From a bacterium (GTDB taxonomy: Bacteria; BMS3Abin14), in assembly GCA_029210965.1 (NCBI GenBank), contig JARGFZ010000010.1:45324-85792 (forward strand): a DNA stretch of 40,469 nt, given 5' to 3'. The position numbers and the translations under genes are program-made. Below the pieces are notes generated by a model, which saw only the letters and a program-made list of their open reading frames with translations, did no database searches and had not been told where the DNA came from. Shown piece after piece: positions 30,729-39,257 of the stretch. Numbering within the stretch: position 1 is the stretch's first letter; each line of letters starts with the position of its first letter.

Positions 30729-30835
30729 GGGGTAAAGCACAGTTTATATAAAGGCGAATGTTTTCACCACAGAGACGCGGAGACAAGCGGAGAAAATCTT
30801 AGCCAGGGATAAATCGGTCGTTGGGGAGAGTAAAA

Positions 30836-30907
30836 GACACAGTGACACGTAGACACTTGGATACTTAGACACGTAGATACTTAGACACGTAGACACATAG
30901 ATATGGG
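30836..30907 (+). repeat. 8-bp tandem array, 8-9 units
   Basis: Units GACACAGT, GACACGTA, GACACTTG, GATACTTA, GACACGTA, GATACTTA, GACACGTA, GACACATA, then GATATGGG. Same GACACG core as the array at the murG end. Confidence 0.92.
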
Positions 30908-30996
30908 GAAAGAGCATTAAAGGAAAGATGAAAAGTGGATGGTGAAAACATGAAAGTGAGCAGTGCATTAGTGGAAAAGTTCAGGAAGTGCACTCG

Positions 30997-31024
30997 TTCT
31001 ACGTTCTACATTCTACATTCCACA
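30997..31024 (+). repeat. 7-bp tandem array, 4 units
   Basis: Units TTCTACG, TTCTACA, TTCTACA, TTCCACA; almost the same as the arrays at 9602 and 15165. Confidence 0.9.
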
Positions 31025-31055
31025 TTCGCGACGACGAAACAGTGAGGAGTCGCAC

Positions 31056-32432
31056 ATGGTCAAATTAAGAAAAACAAGGCACATCCACTTCGTCGGCATC
31101 GGCGGCATCGGCATGTCCGGTATCGCAGAGGTCCTGGCCAACCTGGGTTATGAGGTCACCGGGTCCGATCTGGTCCTGAGCGACACCACCAGGCATCTGG
31201 TGCAGGTGGGCTGCCAGGTGACGGCGGGTCATGCCGCTGAGAATGTGGGAGAAGCCGATGTGGTGGTTATCTCTTCGGCTGTCAAGGACGACAACCCGGA
31301 GGTCATAGCTGCCAGGCATGAGGGAATACCGGTGGTGCCTCGTGCCGCAATGCTCAACGAACTCATGCGGATGAAGTACGGGATCGCCATAGCAGGTTCC
31401 CACGGTAAAACCACCACGACCTCCATGGTGGCCACCATCATGGCCGAAGCTGGTCTGGATCCCACTGTGGTCATCGGCGGGAAGCTGGGCAGCCTGGGGA
31501 CCAACGCGCGCCTGGGTGAAGGGGATTTTCTCCTGGCCGAAGCTGATGAGAGTGATGGTTCCTTCCTTCAGCTCACTCCAACTATCGCAGTGGTGACAAA
31601 CATAGATAACGAACACATGGACTACTACGGTACCTTCGACGAACTGAGATCAGCCTTTCGCCGTTTTTTAGACAAGGTGCCTTTTTACGGGCGCGCCATT
31701 TTGTGTGTAGATGACATAGATGTGGCGGGGATGCTGGCTGATCTGGAACGGCCTGTCATCACCTACGGCTTGACCGCTCAGGCGGACGTAAGGGCATCGG
31801 ATATCGCCCATGAAGGGTTTACATCTACTTATGTGGCGTCGCTGGGCGCTGAAACTCTGGGTGAAGTGCGGCTGCCGGTACCTGGCGTTCATAACGTTTA
31901 CAACTCCCTGGCTGCCATCGCGGTAGGACTGGAGATGGAAGTTCCTTTCGAAGTGATCGCAAGGGCTCTTGCCTCCTATTCAGGGACCCAGAGACGGTTT
32001 CAGAAAAAAGGGGAAGCCAAAGGGATCTCGATCTATGACGACTATGCCCACCATCCAGCCGAGATCAGCGCGACTCTTGGCGCCGCGCGGATCGGTTGGA
32101 AGGGGCGCGTTATAGCGCTTTTCCAGCCCCACAGGTTCAGTCGTACCAGAGATCTCCTCCAGGATTTCGGTATGGCTTTTCACAATGCCGACAGGGTTCT
32201 TGTGTGTGATATCTACGCTGCCGGCGAAAAACAGGTGGACAACCTCACCGGCGAGAATGTGGCCGGTTCCATCACCAACCACGGCCACAGGAGCGCCGAG
32301 TACGTTGGCCCATGGGACGAGGCGGTGAAAATAGCCGTGGATGAACTGCAGGAGGGTGACCTTCTGCTCACTTTAGGCGCCGGTGATATCTGGAAGGCAG
32401 GTGAGCAGATCCTCGAGAGGCTGGGGAAATGA
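31056..32432 (+). CDS. murC: UDP-N-acetylmuramate:L-alanine ligase MurC
   Basis: 458 aa. N-terminal dinucleotide-type loop GIGGIGMSGIAEVL (residues 13-26), ATP site GSHGKTTTTSM near 113-123, EADESDGSFLQL and YDDYAHHPAEI. Adds L-Ala to UDP-MurNAc, the first amino acid of the stem peptide. ATG start with GTGAGGAG 8 nt upstream, a stronger ribosome site than most genes in the cluster, fitting a gene that restarts translation after the repeat block. 4-bp ATGA overlap with murB. Confidence 0.97.
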   Translation: MVKLRKTRHIHFVGIGGIGMSGIAEVLANLGYEVTGSDLVLSDTTRHLVQVGCQVTAGHAAENVGEADVVVISSAVKDDNPEVIAARHEGIPVVPRAAMLNELMRMKYGIAIAGSHGKTTTTSMVATIMAEAGLDPTVVIGGKLGSLGTNARLGEGDFLLAEADESDGSFLQLTPTIAVVTNIDNEHMDYYGTFDELRSAFRRFLDKVPFYGRAILCVDDIDVAGMLADLERPVITYGLTAQADVRASDIAHEGFTSTYVASLGAETLGEVRLPVPGVHNVYNSLAAIAVGLEMEVPFEVIARALASYSGTQRRFQKKGEAKGISIYDDYAHHPAEISATLGAARIGWKGRVIALFQPHRFSRTRDLLQDFGMAFHNADRVLVCDIYAAGEKQVDNLTGENVAGSITNHGHRSAEYVGPWDEAVKIAVDELQEGDLLLTLGAGDIWKAGEQILERLGK

Positions 32433-33337
32433 CCACGGCACCTCTCCTTCGAAAGATCAGGAAGCGGGGCTTTCTTGGTGATCTACGGGAGTCTGAGCCG
32501 TTAAGCCGTCACCTTTATCTGAAAACGGGCGGTCCGGCGGCCCTGTTTGCCATCCCGGAGAGCACGGAAGACATTCTTGAGCTTATGGAGTTTCTCAAAC
32601 TGGAAGGCATTCCCTGGGTCCTTCTTGGGGGAGGCACCAACGTTGTTTTTGCCAACGGCGGCTACCCGGGGTGTGTTGTACGCCTGGGCAGGCGGTTTGC
32701 ACGCATGAAGGTGGAGGCAGATTCGATACTGCTCACAGGAGCTGCGGCCACCCTGACCGGGGCCATGGAAACATCGGCCGCCCATGGCCTTGCCGGCATG
32801 GAGTGCCTCGCGGGTATTCCCGGGACTGTCGGGGGAGCGGTGACCATGAATGCCGGAACCAGGGAGGGGGAGATATCCGACGTGATCCGCGAGGTGCGGG
32901 TTTTTGACGGAGAGGATATCCATTGGCTGCCCGCGGAAAAGCTGGGCTTTTCCTACCGCTCATCAAGCCTCCCTGAGACCCATGTCATCCTCGAGGCAAG
33001 GCTCGGTCTGGCCCTGTCCACCGAGGAGGAAGTGCGGTCCAGGATCCATGTTTTGAAACAGAAGAGGACGGAAACACAACCCTCAGGCCTGCCCAGCGCC
33101 GGCTGCTGGTTCAAGAACCCTGCAGGGGACAGTGCGGGAAGGCTCATCGATGAGGCAGGGATGAAGGGGATAAGGGTTGGAAACGCTCAGGTATCGGAGG
33201 TACACGCGAACTTTTTCGTGAACCTTGGGGGGGCTACAACCTCTGATTTTCTGACACTTGCCGAAAAGGTGAGGGGAACGGTTCATAAAAGGTTCGGTGT
33301 CATGCTTCAGGAGGAGGTCAGGGTCATCCATGAATAG
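32429..33337 (+). CDS. murB: UDP-N-acetylenolpyruvoylglucosamine reductase MurB
   Basis: 302 aa flavoenzyme. FAD-binding stretches TGGPAALFAIP, LLGGGTNVVFANGGYPG and GIPGTVGGAVTMNAG; C-terminal substrate region LPSAGCWFKNPAGDSAGRLIDEAGMKG. The proton-donor position holds Cys226 (SAGC) where E. coli MurB has Ser. The compact C-terminus fits the shorter type II MurB class. Reduces the enolpyruvyl group to make UDP-MurNAc, using NADPH. Overlaps murC by 4 bp and ddl by 8 bp. Confidence 0.96.
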   Translation: MTTAPLLRKIRKRGFLGDLRESEPLSRHLYLKTGGPAALFAIPESTEDILELMEFLKLEGIPWVLLGGGTNVVFANGGYPGCVVRLGRRFARMKVEADSILLTGAAATLTGAMETSAAHGLAGMECLAGIPGTVGGAVTMNAGTREGEISDVIREVRVFDGEDIHWLPAEKLGFSYRSSSLPETHVILEARLGLALSTEEEVRSRIHVLKQKRTETQPSGLPSAGCWFKNPAGDSAGRLIDEAGMKGIRVGNAQVSEVHANFFVNLGGATTSDFLTLAEKVRGTVHKRFGVMLQEEVRVIHE

Positions 33338-34268
33338 CTCACGCAAGGGAAAGTCAGGAAACAGACCGGTGGGCAGGGTGGGCGTGCTCATGGGCGGGAA
33401 CTCGGCCGAACGGGAGGTTTCCCTCACTACAGGAAAGGCGATCCTTGGAGCTCTTCTCGAGGAAGGTGTTGATGCCGTTGGTATCGACACACAGGGATCC
33501 TGGAGGGAGGAGATCGCCCTGGAAAATGTTGCCACCGCCTTTATCGCTCTTCACGGAAGAGGCGGGGAAGATGGGACGATCCAGGGTGCTCTGGAGCTTA
33601 TGGGCATCCCCTATACCGGACCTGGTGTCATGGCGTCGGCCCTGGCCATGGACAAGATCATGACCAAAAGGGTGCTGCGTGCCATGGGCATTCCCACCCC
33701 CGAATACACCGAACTGGGGCCTGGAAATTATGACGCGCCTCTTGCTATGGGGCTGCCCGTTGTGGTCAAGCCCAACCGGGAAGGCTCAACGATCGGTATC
33801 TCGGTTGTGAGAGAAGAAGGTGAACTTGAAGCGGCGATAAAGATCGCCGCATCCCACGATCCGGATGTCCTGGTGGAGAAGTTCGTGGCAGGTGAGGACC
33901 TTACGGTGGGAGTGCTCAACGATCGTCCGATGGCTATCGTTCAGATCGTCACCGAATCGGGGTTTTACGATTACGAGACCAAGTACGTAACCGGGGCCAA
34001 GGAGTATCGTGTTCCTGCCTCCATCGGGGAAGCTGCCACCAGAACGGTTCAGGAGGCGGCCCAGGCCGCGGCCAGGGCCCTGAGATGCTGCGGCGCTGTC
34101 CGGGTTGATTTTCGCGGAGCCGGTGATCGTTTCGAAGTGATCGAGGTCAACACTATACCGGGAATGACTCCCAACAGCCTGCTGCCCAAATCGGCTGCGG
34201 GAGTGGGGATCGGGTTTGCCCAACTGGTCATGGAGATGCTCCAGGCTGCGGGAGAGGGAAGCCGGTGA
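33330..34268 (+). CDS. ddl: D-alanine:D-alanine ligase
   Basis: 312 aa from ATG 33330 (GGAGGAGGT about 11 nt upstream); a GTG at 33297 would give 11 more residues deep inside murB and is less likely. ATP-grasp enzyme: N-terminal VLMGGNSAEREVSLTTGKAI, HGRGGEDGTIQGALELMGIPYTG, Lys in VVKPNREGSTIGI, and metal-binding VRVDFRGAGDRFEVIEVNTIPGMT. Supplies D-Ala-D-Ala to MurF. GTGA overlap with ftsQ. Confidence 0.96.
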   Translation: MNSSRKGKSGNRPVGRVGVLMGGNSAEREVSLTTGKAILGALLEEGVDAVGIDTQGSWREEIALENVATAFIALHGRGGEDGTIQGALELMGIPYTGPGVMASALAMDKIMTKRVLRAMGIPTPEYTELGPGNYDAPLAMGLPVVVKPNREGSTIGISVVREEGELEAAIKIAASHDPDVLVEKFVAGEDLTVGVLNDRPMAIVQIVTESGFYDYETKYVTGAKEYRVPASIGEAATRTVQEAAQAAARALRCCGAVRVDFRGAGDRFEVIEVNTIPGMTPNSLLPKSAAGVGIGFAQLVMEMLQAAGEGSR

Positions 34269-35137
34269 AGCGCAACACATCCACAAGCAGAAAGAGAGCT
34301 GGAAAGCCGGCCAAGCGGGTTTCCATGGTCAAAAAGAAGAGGACAGGTTTTTCTTTCCGGCACTACCTGGTCAGGGGCTGGTGGATCTTCAGAGGTGGTG
34401 CGGTGGGTGTACTTGCCCTGGGTATTTTCTATGGCGGTTACCTGGGTTTCGGAAAGGTTATGGGTCTTCAGTCCCTGTCTGTGAGGACCGTAGAGGTTGA
34501 AGGGTGTCAGGATGTTCAGCCGGACGCTATCCGCCGGCTTGCTGGAGTTGTGAAAGGAGATCCCCTCCTGAGGATCGATCTGAAGGAGGTTCGCAGGAAG
34601 GTGATCACACACCCATGGGTCAAGGAGGCCACCGTGGTGCGAGAGCTTCCGGATACCCTGAGAATATCTGTGAAGGAGAGGGCTCCTGTAGCTGTTGTCC
34701 TTGGCCGGCAATTCGCTTTGGTTGATAACGAGGGGGTTGTTCTCAGTCTTCACACTTCCTACCCCAAGGGGTATCCGGTTATCACCGGGATCCCGGAGTC
34801 CGGAGTGCCGGGGCGGCAGATGATCGAAGCGCAGCCAGCCATAGAAATTCTTCGAAATATTCCCCAGTCCGGTCTTATCGGACAGGAACGGATATCGGAA
34901 CTTGGTGTGGAAGGGGAACTGGTCAAGGTTTCTCTCATGGGCAGCGGTACTGTTCTTGTTTTTAAACAGGGGAGCGTGGATGTCCAGATGAAAAAGTTGG
35001 CTCGTCTCATGGAAGCAGGGATTTTTGATACCCGTTCTGCCGGATACGATCTGAGGTTTGCCGATCGTGTCGTTGGAATGCCTGAAAGAAAGCATGATGC
35101 GTCAGGGGGGAACGGTCTTTCCCCTGCGGGAGGATAA
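34265..35137 (+). CDS. ftsQ: cell division protein FtsQ
   Basis: 290 aa. Very basic cytoplasmic N-terminus (1-35, many K/R), one membrane span (about 42-62), then a POTRA domain (about 72-140, LSVRTVEVEGCQDVQPDAIRRLAGVVKGDPLLRIDL...VKERAPVAVV) and the beta domain. Links FtsL/FtsB to the divisome in the periplasm. GTG start, overlapping ddl by 4 bp; stops 4 bp before ftsA. Confidence 0.94.
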   Translation: MKRNTSTSRKRAGKPAKRVSMVKKKRTGFSFRHYLVRGWWIFRGGAVGVLALGIFYGGYLGFGKVMGLQSLSVRTVEVEGCQDVQPDAIRRLAGVVKGDPLLRIDLKEVRRKVITHPWVKEATVVRELPDTLRISVKERAPVAVVLGRQFALVDNEGVVLSLHTSYPKGYPVITGIPESGVPGRQMIEAQPAIEILRNIPQSGLIGQERISELGVEGELVKVSLMGSGTVLVFKQGSVDVQMKKLARLMEAGIFDTRSAGYDLRFADRVVGMPERKHDASGGNGLSPAGG

Positions 35138-35141
35138 GCAG

Positions 35142-36374
35142 ATGGCCAAAGGTAAGGAGAGGATCGTGGTAGGACTGGATATTGGCACCACCAAGATCTG
35201 TGCGGTGGTGGCTGCTGTGGGAAACGGCGGGAAGTGCGAGATCATCGGTATCGGGACCACACCGTCCAGGGGGCTTCGGAAGGGTGTGGTGATAAACATC
35301 GATTACACGGTGGACTCCATCAAGAAGGCGATAGAAGAGGCTGAACTCATGGCCGGGGTGCCCATACAGGGAGTCTATGCAGGGATCGCCGGCGGCCACA
35401 TCAAGGGGTTTAACAGCCATGGTGTCGTAGCTGTTAAAAACCGGGAGGTTTCAAAGAAGGATATTGAGCGGGTTATCGATGCCGCGCAGGCTGTGGCCAT
35501 GCCCCTTGACCGTGAAGTGATCCATATCCTGCCCCAGGAGTACATCGTCGATGATCAGGATGGAATAAGAGACCCTCTCGGCATGTCAGGAGTCAGGCTC
35601 GAGGCCCGGGTCCACATCGTTACCGGGGCAGTCACCTCTGCCCAGAACGTCATCAAGTGCTGCCACCGTGCGGGGCTGGACGTACTGGATATCGTATTGG
35701 AACCTCTGGCTGCGGCCGACGCGGTGCTCACGGAGGAAGAGAAAGAACTGGGTGTAGCCCTGGTTGATATCGGCGGGGGAACCACCGATGTGGCTATCCT
35801 GGGGGACGGAAGCATCAAGCACACAGCGGTGCTGGCCCTGGGAGGCGTCAACCTGACCAACGATATTGCTTACGGTCTCAGGACACCCACGACGGAAGCG
35901 GAAAAGATCAAGAAAAAATACGGTTGCGCCCTCACTGATATGGTGGGGGAGGATGAGGTTGTGGAGGTTCTCTCCGTGGGAGGACACAAACCCAGGACCG
36001 TTTCGAGAATGTCCCTGGCTGAGATCATCGAACCGAGGGCAGAGGAGTTTTTCGACCTTATCAACCGGGAGCTCCTGAAGTTTGGTTATGAGGACAGGAT
36101 CGCATCAGGAGTGGTCATCACCGGAGGAACGGTGATCATGCCGGGTATGACGGAACTGGCCGAACAGGTGTTTAATCTGCCTGTTCGCCGGGGAACACCG
36201 ATGGATATTGGCGGGCTGATAGATGTGGTTAACAGCCCCATGTATGCCACGGCGGTGGGGCTTGTAAAATACGCCGCCACCCATGCCAGCGAAACCGGGT
36301 TCGGGCACAACGAAACAGGGATCTTCGACAAGATCGTTGTGAAGATGAAGGGATGGTTAAAAGACTTTTTCTAA
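35142..36374 (+). CDS. ftsA: cell division protein FtsA
   Basis: 410 aa from ATG 35142 (GGGAGG 8 nt upstream; the longer frame from 35058 lies inside ftsQ). Actin-like ATPase: phosphate loops GLDIGTTK (residues ~9-16) and VDIGGGTTDVA, adenosine loop GGTVIMPGM, the FtsA-specific 1C domain in between, and the C-terminal amphipathic membrane-targeting helix FDKIVVKMKGWLKDFF. Tethers FtsZ to the inner membrane. Followed by an inverted pair of heptamer arrays before ftsZ. Confidence 0.97.
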   Translation: MAKGKERIVVGLDIGTTKICAVVAAVGNGGKCEIIGIGTTPSRGLRKGVVINIDYTVDSIKKAIEEAELMAGVPIQGVYAGIAGGHIKGFNSHGVVAVKNREVSKKDIERVIDAAQAVAMPLDREVIHILPQEYIVDDQDGIRDPLGMSGVRLEARVHIVTGAVTSAQNVIKCCHRAGLDVLDIVLEPLAAADAVLTEEEKELGVALVDIGGGTTDVAILGDGSIKHTAVLALGGVNLTNDIAYGLRTPTTEAEKIKKKYGCALTDMVGEDEVVEVLSVGGHKPRTVSRMSLAEIIEPRAEEFFDLINRELLKFGYEDRIASGVVITGGTVIMPGMTELAEQVFNLPVRRGTPMDIGGLIDVVNSPMYATAVGLVKYAATHASETGFGHNETGIFDKIVVKMKGWLKDFF

Positions 36375-36376
36375 GG

Positions 36377-36452
36377 GATCTCAGATCTCACATCTCAGAT
36401 CTCAAAGAGCAACCATGGTCTTTTTGAGATTTGAGATTTGAAATATGAGATT
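36377..36452. repeat. inverted pair of 7-bp arrays (4 + 4 units) between ftsA and ftsZ
   Basis: Left 36377-36404: GATCTCA, GATCTCA, CATCTCA, GATCTCA, starting 2 nt after the ftsA stop. Right 36425-36452: TGAGATT, TGAGATT, TGAAATA, TGAGATT. The 20-nt spacer carries ACCATGGT. Together they can fold into a long, slightly imperfect hairpin in the ftsA-ftsZ transcript. Confidence 0.9.
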
Positions 36453-36505
36453 CGTAATAAGCGAGAGCGAGCCGGGATCGCTCGAGTTCATTGGGAGGTG
36501 AACTG

Positions 36506-37654
36506 ATGTTTACTTTTGCGGAAGACAGCCAGGATCTCAAGGCCAGGATCAAGGTCATTGGGGTCGGCGGCGGGGGCGGGAACGCCTTGAACACAATGAT
36601 CCAGTCCAGTTTGAAGAACGTGGAGTTTATCTCGGCCAATACGGATGCACAGGCCCTGAAAACTTCACTGGCCCCCACCAGGATACAGATGGGTATCCAG
36701 GTGACTCACGGTCTTGGAGCGGGTGCTGATCCTGACGTGGGCCGCAAGGCGGCCGAGGAGAGCGAAGAGCAGCTCAGAGAGAGCCTCTCCGGTACCGAGA
36801 TGGTGTTCATCACCGCCGGCATGGGAGGGGGAACCGGGACAGGAGCCGCGCCCATCGTGGCCAAAATTGCCAAAGAGTCGGGTGCTTTGACCGTGGGCGT
36901 GGTCACCAAGCCTTTTGACTTCGAGGGCAGAGTCAGGCTGAAAAACGCCGAGGACGGTCTCGAAGAGCTGCGCAAGAATGTTGATACTCTTATCGTGATC
37001 CCCAACGACCGGATCTTCTCGGTGGTCAAACACGGCTCCAGGGCCACCGACGCCTTTGCGATCGTGGATCAAGTTCTTAACTGCGCTGTGAAAGGCATCA
37101 GCGATCTCATCACGAAACCGGGACGGATCAACCTGGACTTTGCCGACGTCAAGCGCATCATGGCGGGCAAGGGACGGGCGCTCATGGGAACAGGGGTTGC
37201 TGATGGGGATGACCGGGCTGCCGAGGCAGCTCAAACAGCCATTTCGAGTCCCCTTCTGGAGGACAACAGCATCGATGGCGCAACCGGCGTGCTCATTAAC
37301 ATCACTGCCGGCTCCGACATTGGTATCCAGGAGATCCAGCACGCCTCATCCATTATCCGCGCCGCTGTCCACGCCGATGCCGAGATCATTTTCGGATGGG
37401 TTGAGGACGACACGGTAGGGGATGAACTCATGGTTACCGTCATCGCCACAGGTTTCGGCCGGGAAGCCGGTCACAAGGGGCGGGACCTGATCCACCCCCA
37501 CAGGGGTGACAGATCCAGCGATTCCGAGATCCCGGCCTATGTCCGTAAAAATGAAGCGGAAAATCCCCTCGATAAGGTGAGGCGGCCGTCGGTGACCCTC
37601 ATCGAAGAGGAAGAGTTCGAGGTTCCGGCCTTTTTAAGGCGCCAGGCGGATTGA
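36506..37654 (+). CDS. ftsZ: cell division GTPase FtsZ
   Basis: 382 aa from ATG 36506 with GGGAGGTGA 5 nt upstream. Tubulin-like: [22 protein letters not shown]-box [12 protein letters not shown] (about 104-115), [12 protein letters not shown], and the T7-loop region [11 protein letters not shown]. The short C-terminal linker leads to the conserved tail FEVPAFLRR, which binds FtsA and other partners. Forms the Z ring. The 131-bp gap after ftsA may hold its own promoter; the hairpin there may change the FtsA:FtsZ ratio. Confidence 0.98.
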   Translation: MFTFAEDSQDLKARIKVIGVGGGGGNALNTMIQSSLKNVEFISANTDAQALKTSLAPTRIQMGIQVTHGLGAGADPDVGRKAAEESEEQLRESLSGTEMVFITAGMGGGTGTGAAPIVAKIAKESGALTVGVVTKPFDFEGRVRLKNAEDGLEELRKNVDTLIVIPNDRIFSVVKHGSRATDAFAIVDQVLNCAVKGISDLITKPGRINLDFADVKRIMAGKGRALMGTGVADGDDRAAEAAQTAISSPLLEDNSIDGATGVLINITAGSDIGIQEIQHASSIIRAAVHADAEIIFGWVEDDTVGDELMVTVIATGFGREAGHKGRDLIHPHRGDRSSDSEIPAYVRKNEAENPLDKVRRPSVTLIEEEEFEVPAFLRRQAD

Positions 37655-37660
37655 TTTCCC

Positions 37661-39217
37661 GTGCCTGCAAGCATGGTTTCACAAAAGACCTGGATCTCGC
37701 CGCCACCCCGAAGCGGCGGTATGAAGGTTGCCGTGGCCTACCCCAACAGTTATCGGGTGGGCATGCCAAACCTCGGATACCAGGCAATTCTCAGGACTTT
37801 CCTGGAGGACCACAGGTTTGATGCCAGGAGAGTTTTCTGGGATGGGCGCTCCCTCAGTTTCCCGGATGGAGGGCGATCCCTTGACCAGTTCGATGTCATC
37901 GCCTTTTCCGTTTCCTTTCAGCCGGACATGGTTCACCTCCCACGGCTGCTGGAAGCGGGAAGGGTGGGGCTTGAAAATCCAATAACCAGGCCTCTCCTCA
38001 TCGGAGGAGGGGTGGCAGTCACCATAAACCCTGAAACCTGTCATCATCTTTTCGACCTCATTGTCCTCGGGGACGCAGAACCTGTCCTCCCGGTATTAAA
38101 GGATCAGCTCCTGGCCGAGGGCCCAGGCAACGACAGAACCGCTTTCCTGGACAGTATGGTAAGGGTGCCGGGTGTCTACCTGCCTGGCAGATATAAAATG
38201 GAGCCTGTGCCCGGCAGCCCCTTTCTCAGGACCCGCCCCGACCCGGGAACCCCGTCCACCATCGTAACGGCAGCCGTGGGCGATCTGGATGACAACCCCG
38301 CCCGGCCGGCCGTGGTCAGCACCGATTCGGAGTTCGGGAACCTATATCCGCTGGAGGTTTCAAGGGGATGTCCGGCAGGCTGCCTCTTTTGCGCGGCCGG
38401 TTCGGTTTGCGGTCCCGTGCGGTTCCTGGGGATGGACGCCTTCGTTCGGGAAGCAGAGCTTGGGCTTCATTACCGCAAGACTATCGGATTGGTAGGGACG
38501 GCTGTGTCCTACCACCCGAAGCTGGAAGAGATGGCCGGCTATCTCCTGGAGCAGGAAGGCAGCTTTTCCCCCTCTTCCATCCGGGCCGAAAGGGTCACCC
38601 CGAAGCTGGCAGCCCTGCTGGTTGCCGCCCGGCACCGGACAGTGTCTCTTGCTCCCGAGGCCGGAACTGTGGAGCTTCGGAGCGCCATCGGTAAACGGTT
38701 TTCCGATGGACAGTTCCTCGAGAAAGTGGACATACTCCTCGATGCGGGAATTCCCAACCTCAAACTGTATTTCATGGTGGGATTGCCCGAAGAGTCAGAC
38801 AGTGATATTGAGGGGATCGTGGAGCTTGCCGTAAAACTGAGAGAGAGGATGCTCCACTTTGGCAGGCCCAGGGGGAAGGTGGGCACTTTAACGATAAGCG
38901 TCAACCCCTTCGTACCCAAACCGCGGACAGCTTTTGAAAGGGCTCCCATGGCCGCGGAATCCATACTCAACGGGCGGATGAAAACAGTGAGATCCAGACT
39001 CGGCCCCGTTGGAGGGGTCAGGGTCCAGACGGGCTCTGTGAGGGGCGCTTACCTGGACGCTCTTCTTTCCCTGGGAGACAGGTCGGTGGCCGAGGTGCTG
39101 GACAACCTGCCCGCCGGGGGTGTATCAATGAAGCGCCTGACAAAGATCATCCCCGCCGCGGAGCAGATCCTCTACGGACGTGAATCAGGGCGGTTACCGT
39201 GGGGGTTTATAAAATAG
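37661..39217 (+). CDS. B12-binding-type radical SAM protein
   Basis: 518 aa. N-terminal cobalamin-binding-like domain (about 20-140: VAVAYPNSYRVGMPNLGYQAI, FDVIAFSVSFQPDMVHLPRLLEA, LLIGGGVAVTINPE, FDLIVLGDAE), then a radical SAM barrel with the cluster motif C-x3-C-x2-C in SRGCPAGCLFCAAG (near residue 234-247), and later SLAPEAGT, LKLYFMVGLPEE and ISVNPFVPKPRTAFE. Related to the TIGR03960-type family of uncharacterised radical SAM proteins; reaction unknown. GTG start at 37661 (ATG at 37673 possible), 6 bp after ftsZ, so it is probably cotranscribed with division genes. Stop codon lies at the edge of a heptamer array. Confidence 0.88.
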   Translation: MPASMVSQKTWISPPPRSGGMKVAVAYPNSYRVGMPNLGYQAILRTFLEDHRFDARRVFWDGRSLSFPDGGRSLDQFDVIAFSVSFQPDMVHLPRLLEAGRVGLENPITRPLLIGGGVAVTINPETCHHLFDLIVLGDAEPVLPVLKDQLLAEGPGNDRTAFLDSMVRVPGVYLPGRYKMEPVPGSPFLRTRPDPGTPSTIVTAAVGDLDDNPARPAVVSTDSEFGNLYPLEVSRGCPAGCLFCAAGSVCGPVRFLGMDAFVREAELGLHYRKTIGLVGTAVSYHPKLEEMAGYLLEQEGSFSPSSIRAERVTPKLAALLVAARHRTVSLAPEAGTVELRSAIGKRFSDGQFLEKVDILLDAGIPNLKLYFMVGLPEESDSDIEGIVELAVKLRERMLHFGRPRGKVGTLTISVNPFVPKPRTAFERAPMAAESILNGRMKTVRSRLGPVGGVRVQTGSVRGAYLDALLSLGDRSVAEVLDNLPAGGVSMKRLTKIIPAAEQILYGRESGRLPWGFIK

Positions 39218-39236
39218 CCCAAAGCCCAAAGACCAA
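39216..39236 (-). repeat. 7-bp tandem array, 3 units, overlapping a stop codon
   Basis: Units AGCCCAA, AGCCCAA, AGACCAA; the first unit begins inside the TAG stop (39215-39217) of the radical SAM gene. Confidence 0.8.
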
Positions 39237-39257
39237 AGAGGGCAACAAACTCTTTCG

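Larger units (their letters stand above)
30551..31055. other. 505-bp repeat block splitting the dcw cluster
   Basis: No gene seen. In order: end of an octamer array, ten-unit heptamer array (30573-30642), three AGCACGGA-like octamers (30654-30677), a CCGGAATCC palindrome (30690-30728), a GGTAAAGCACAG module (30730-30790), an eight-unit octamer array (30836-30907) and a heptamer array (30997-31024) 31 bp before murC. Confidence 0.8.

Noticed and set aside
30744-30968. 74-aa minus-strand frame between murG and murC
   Set aside because: The residues (repeated YVS/LSIYVS words) are a translation of the 8-bp tandem array.
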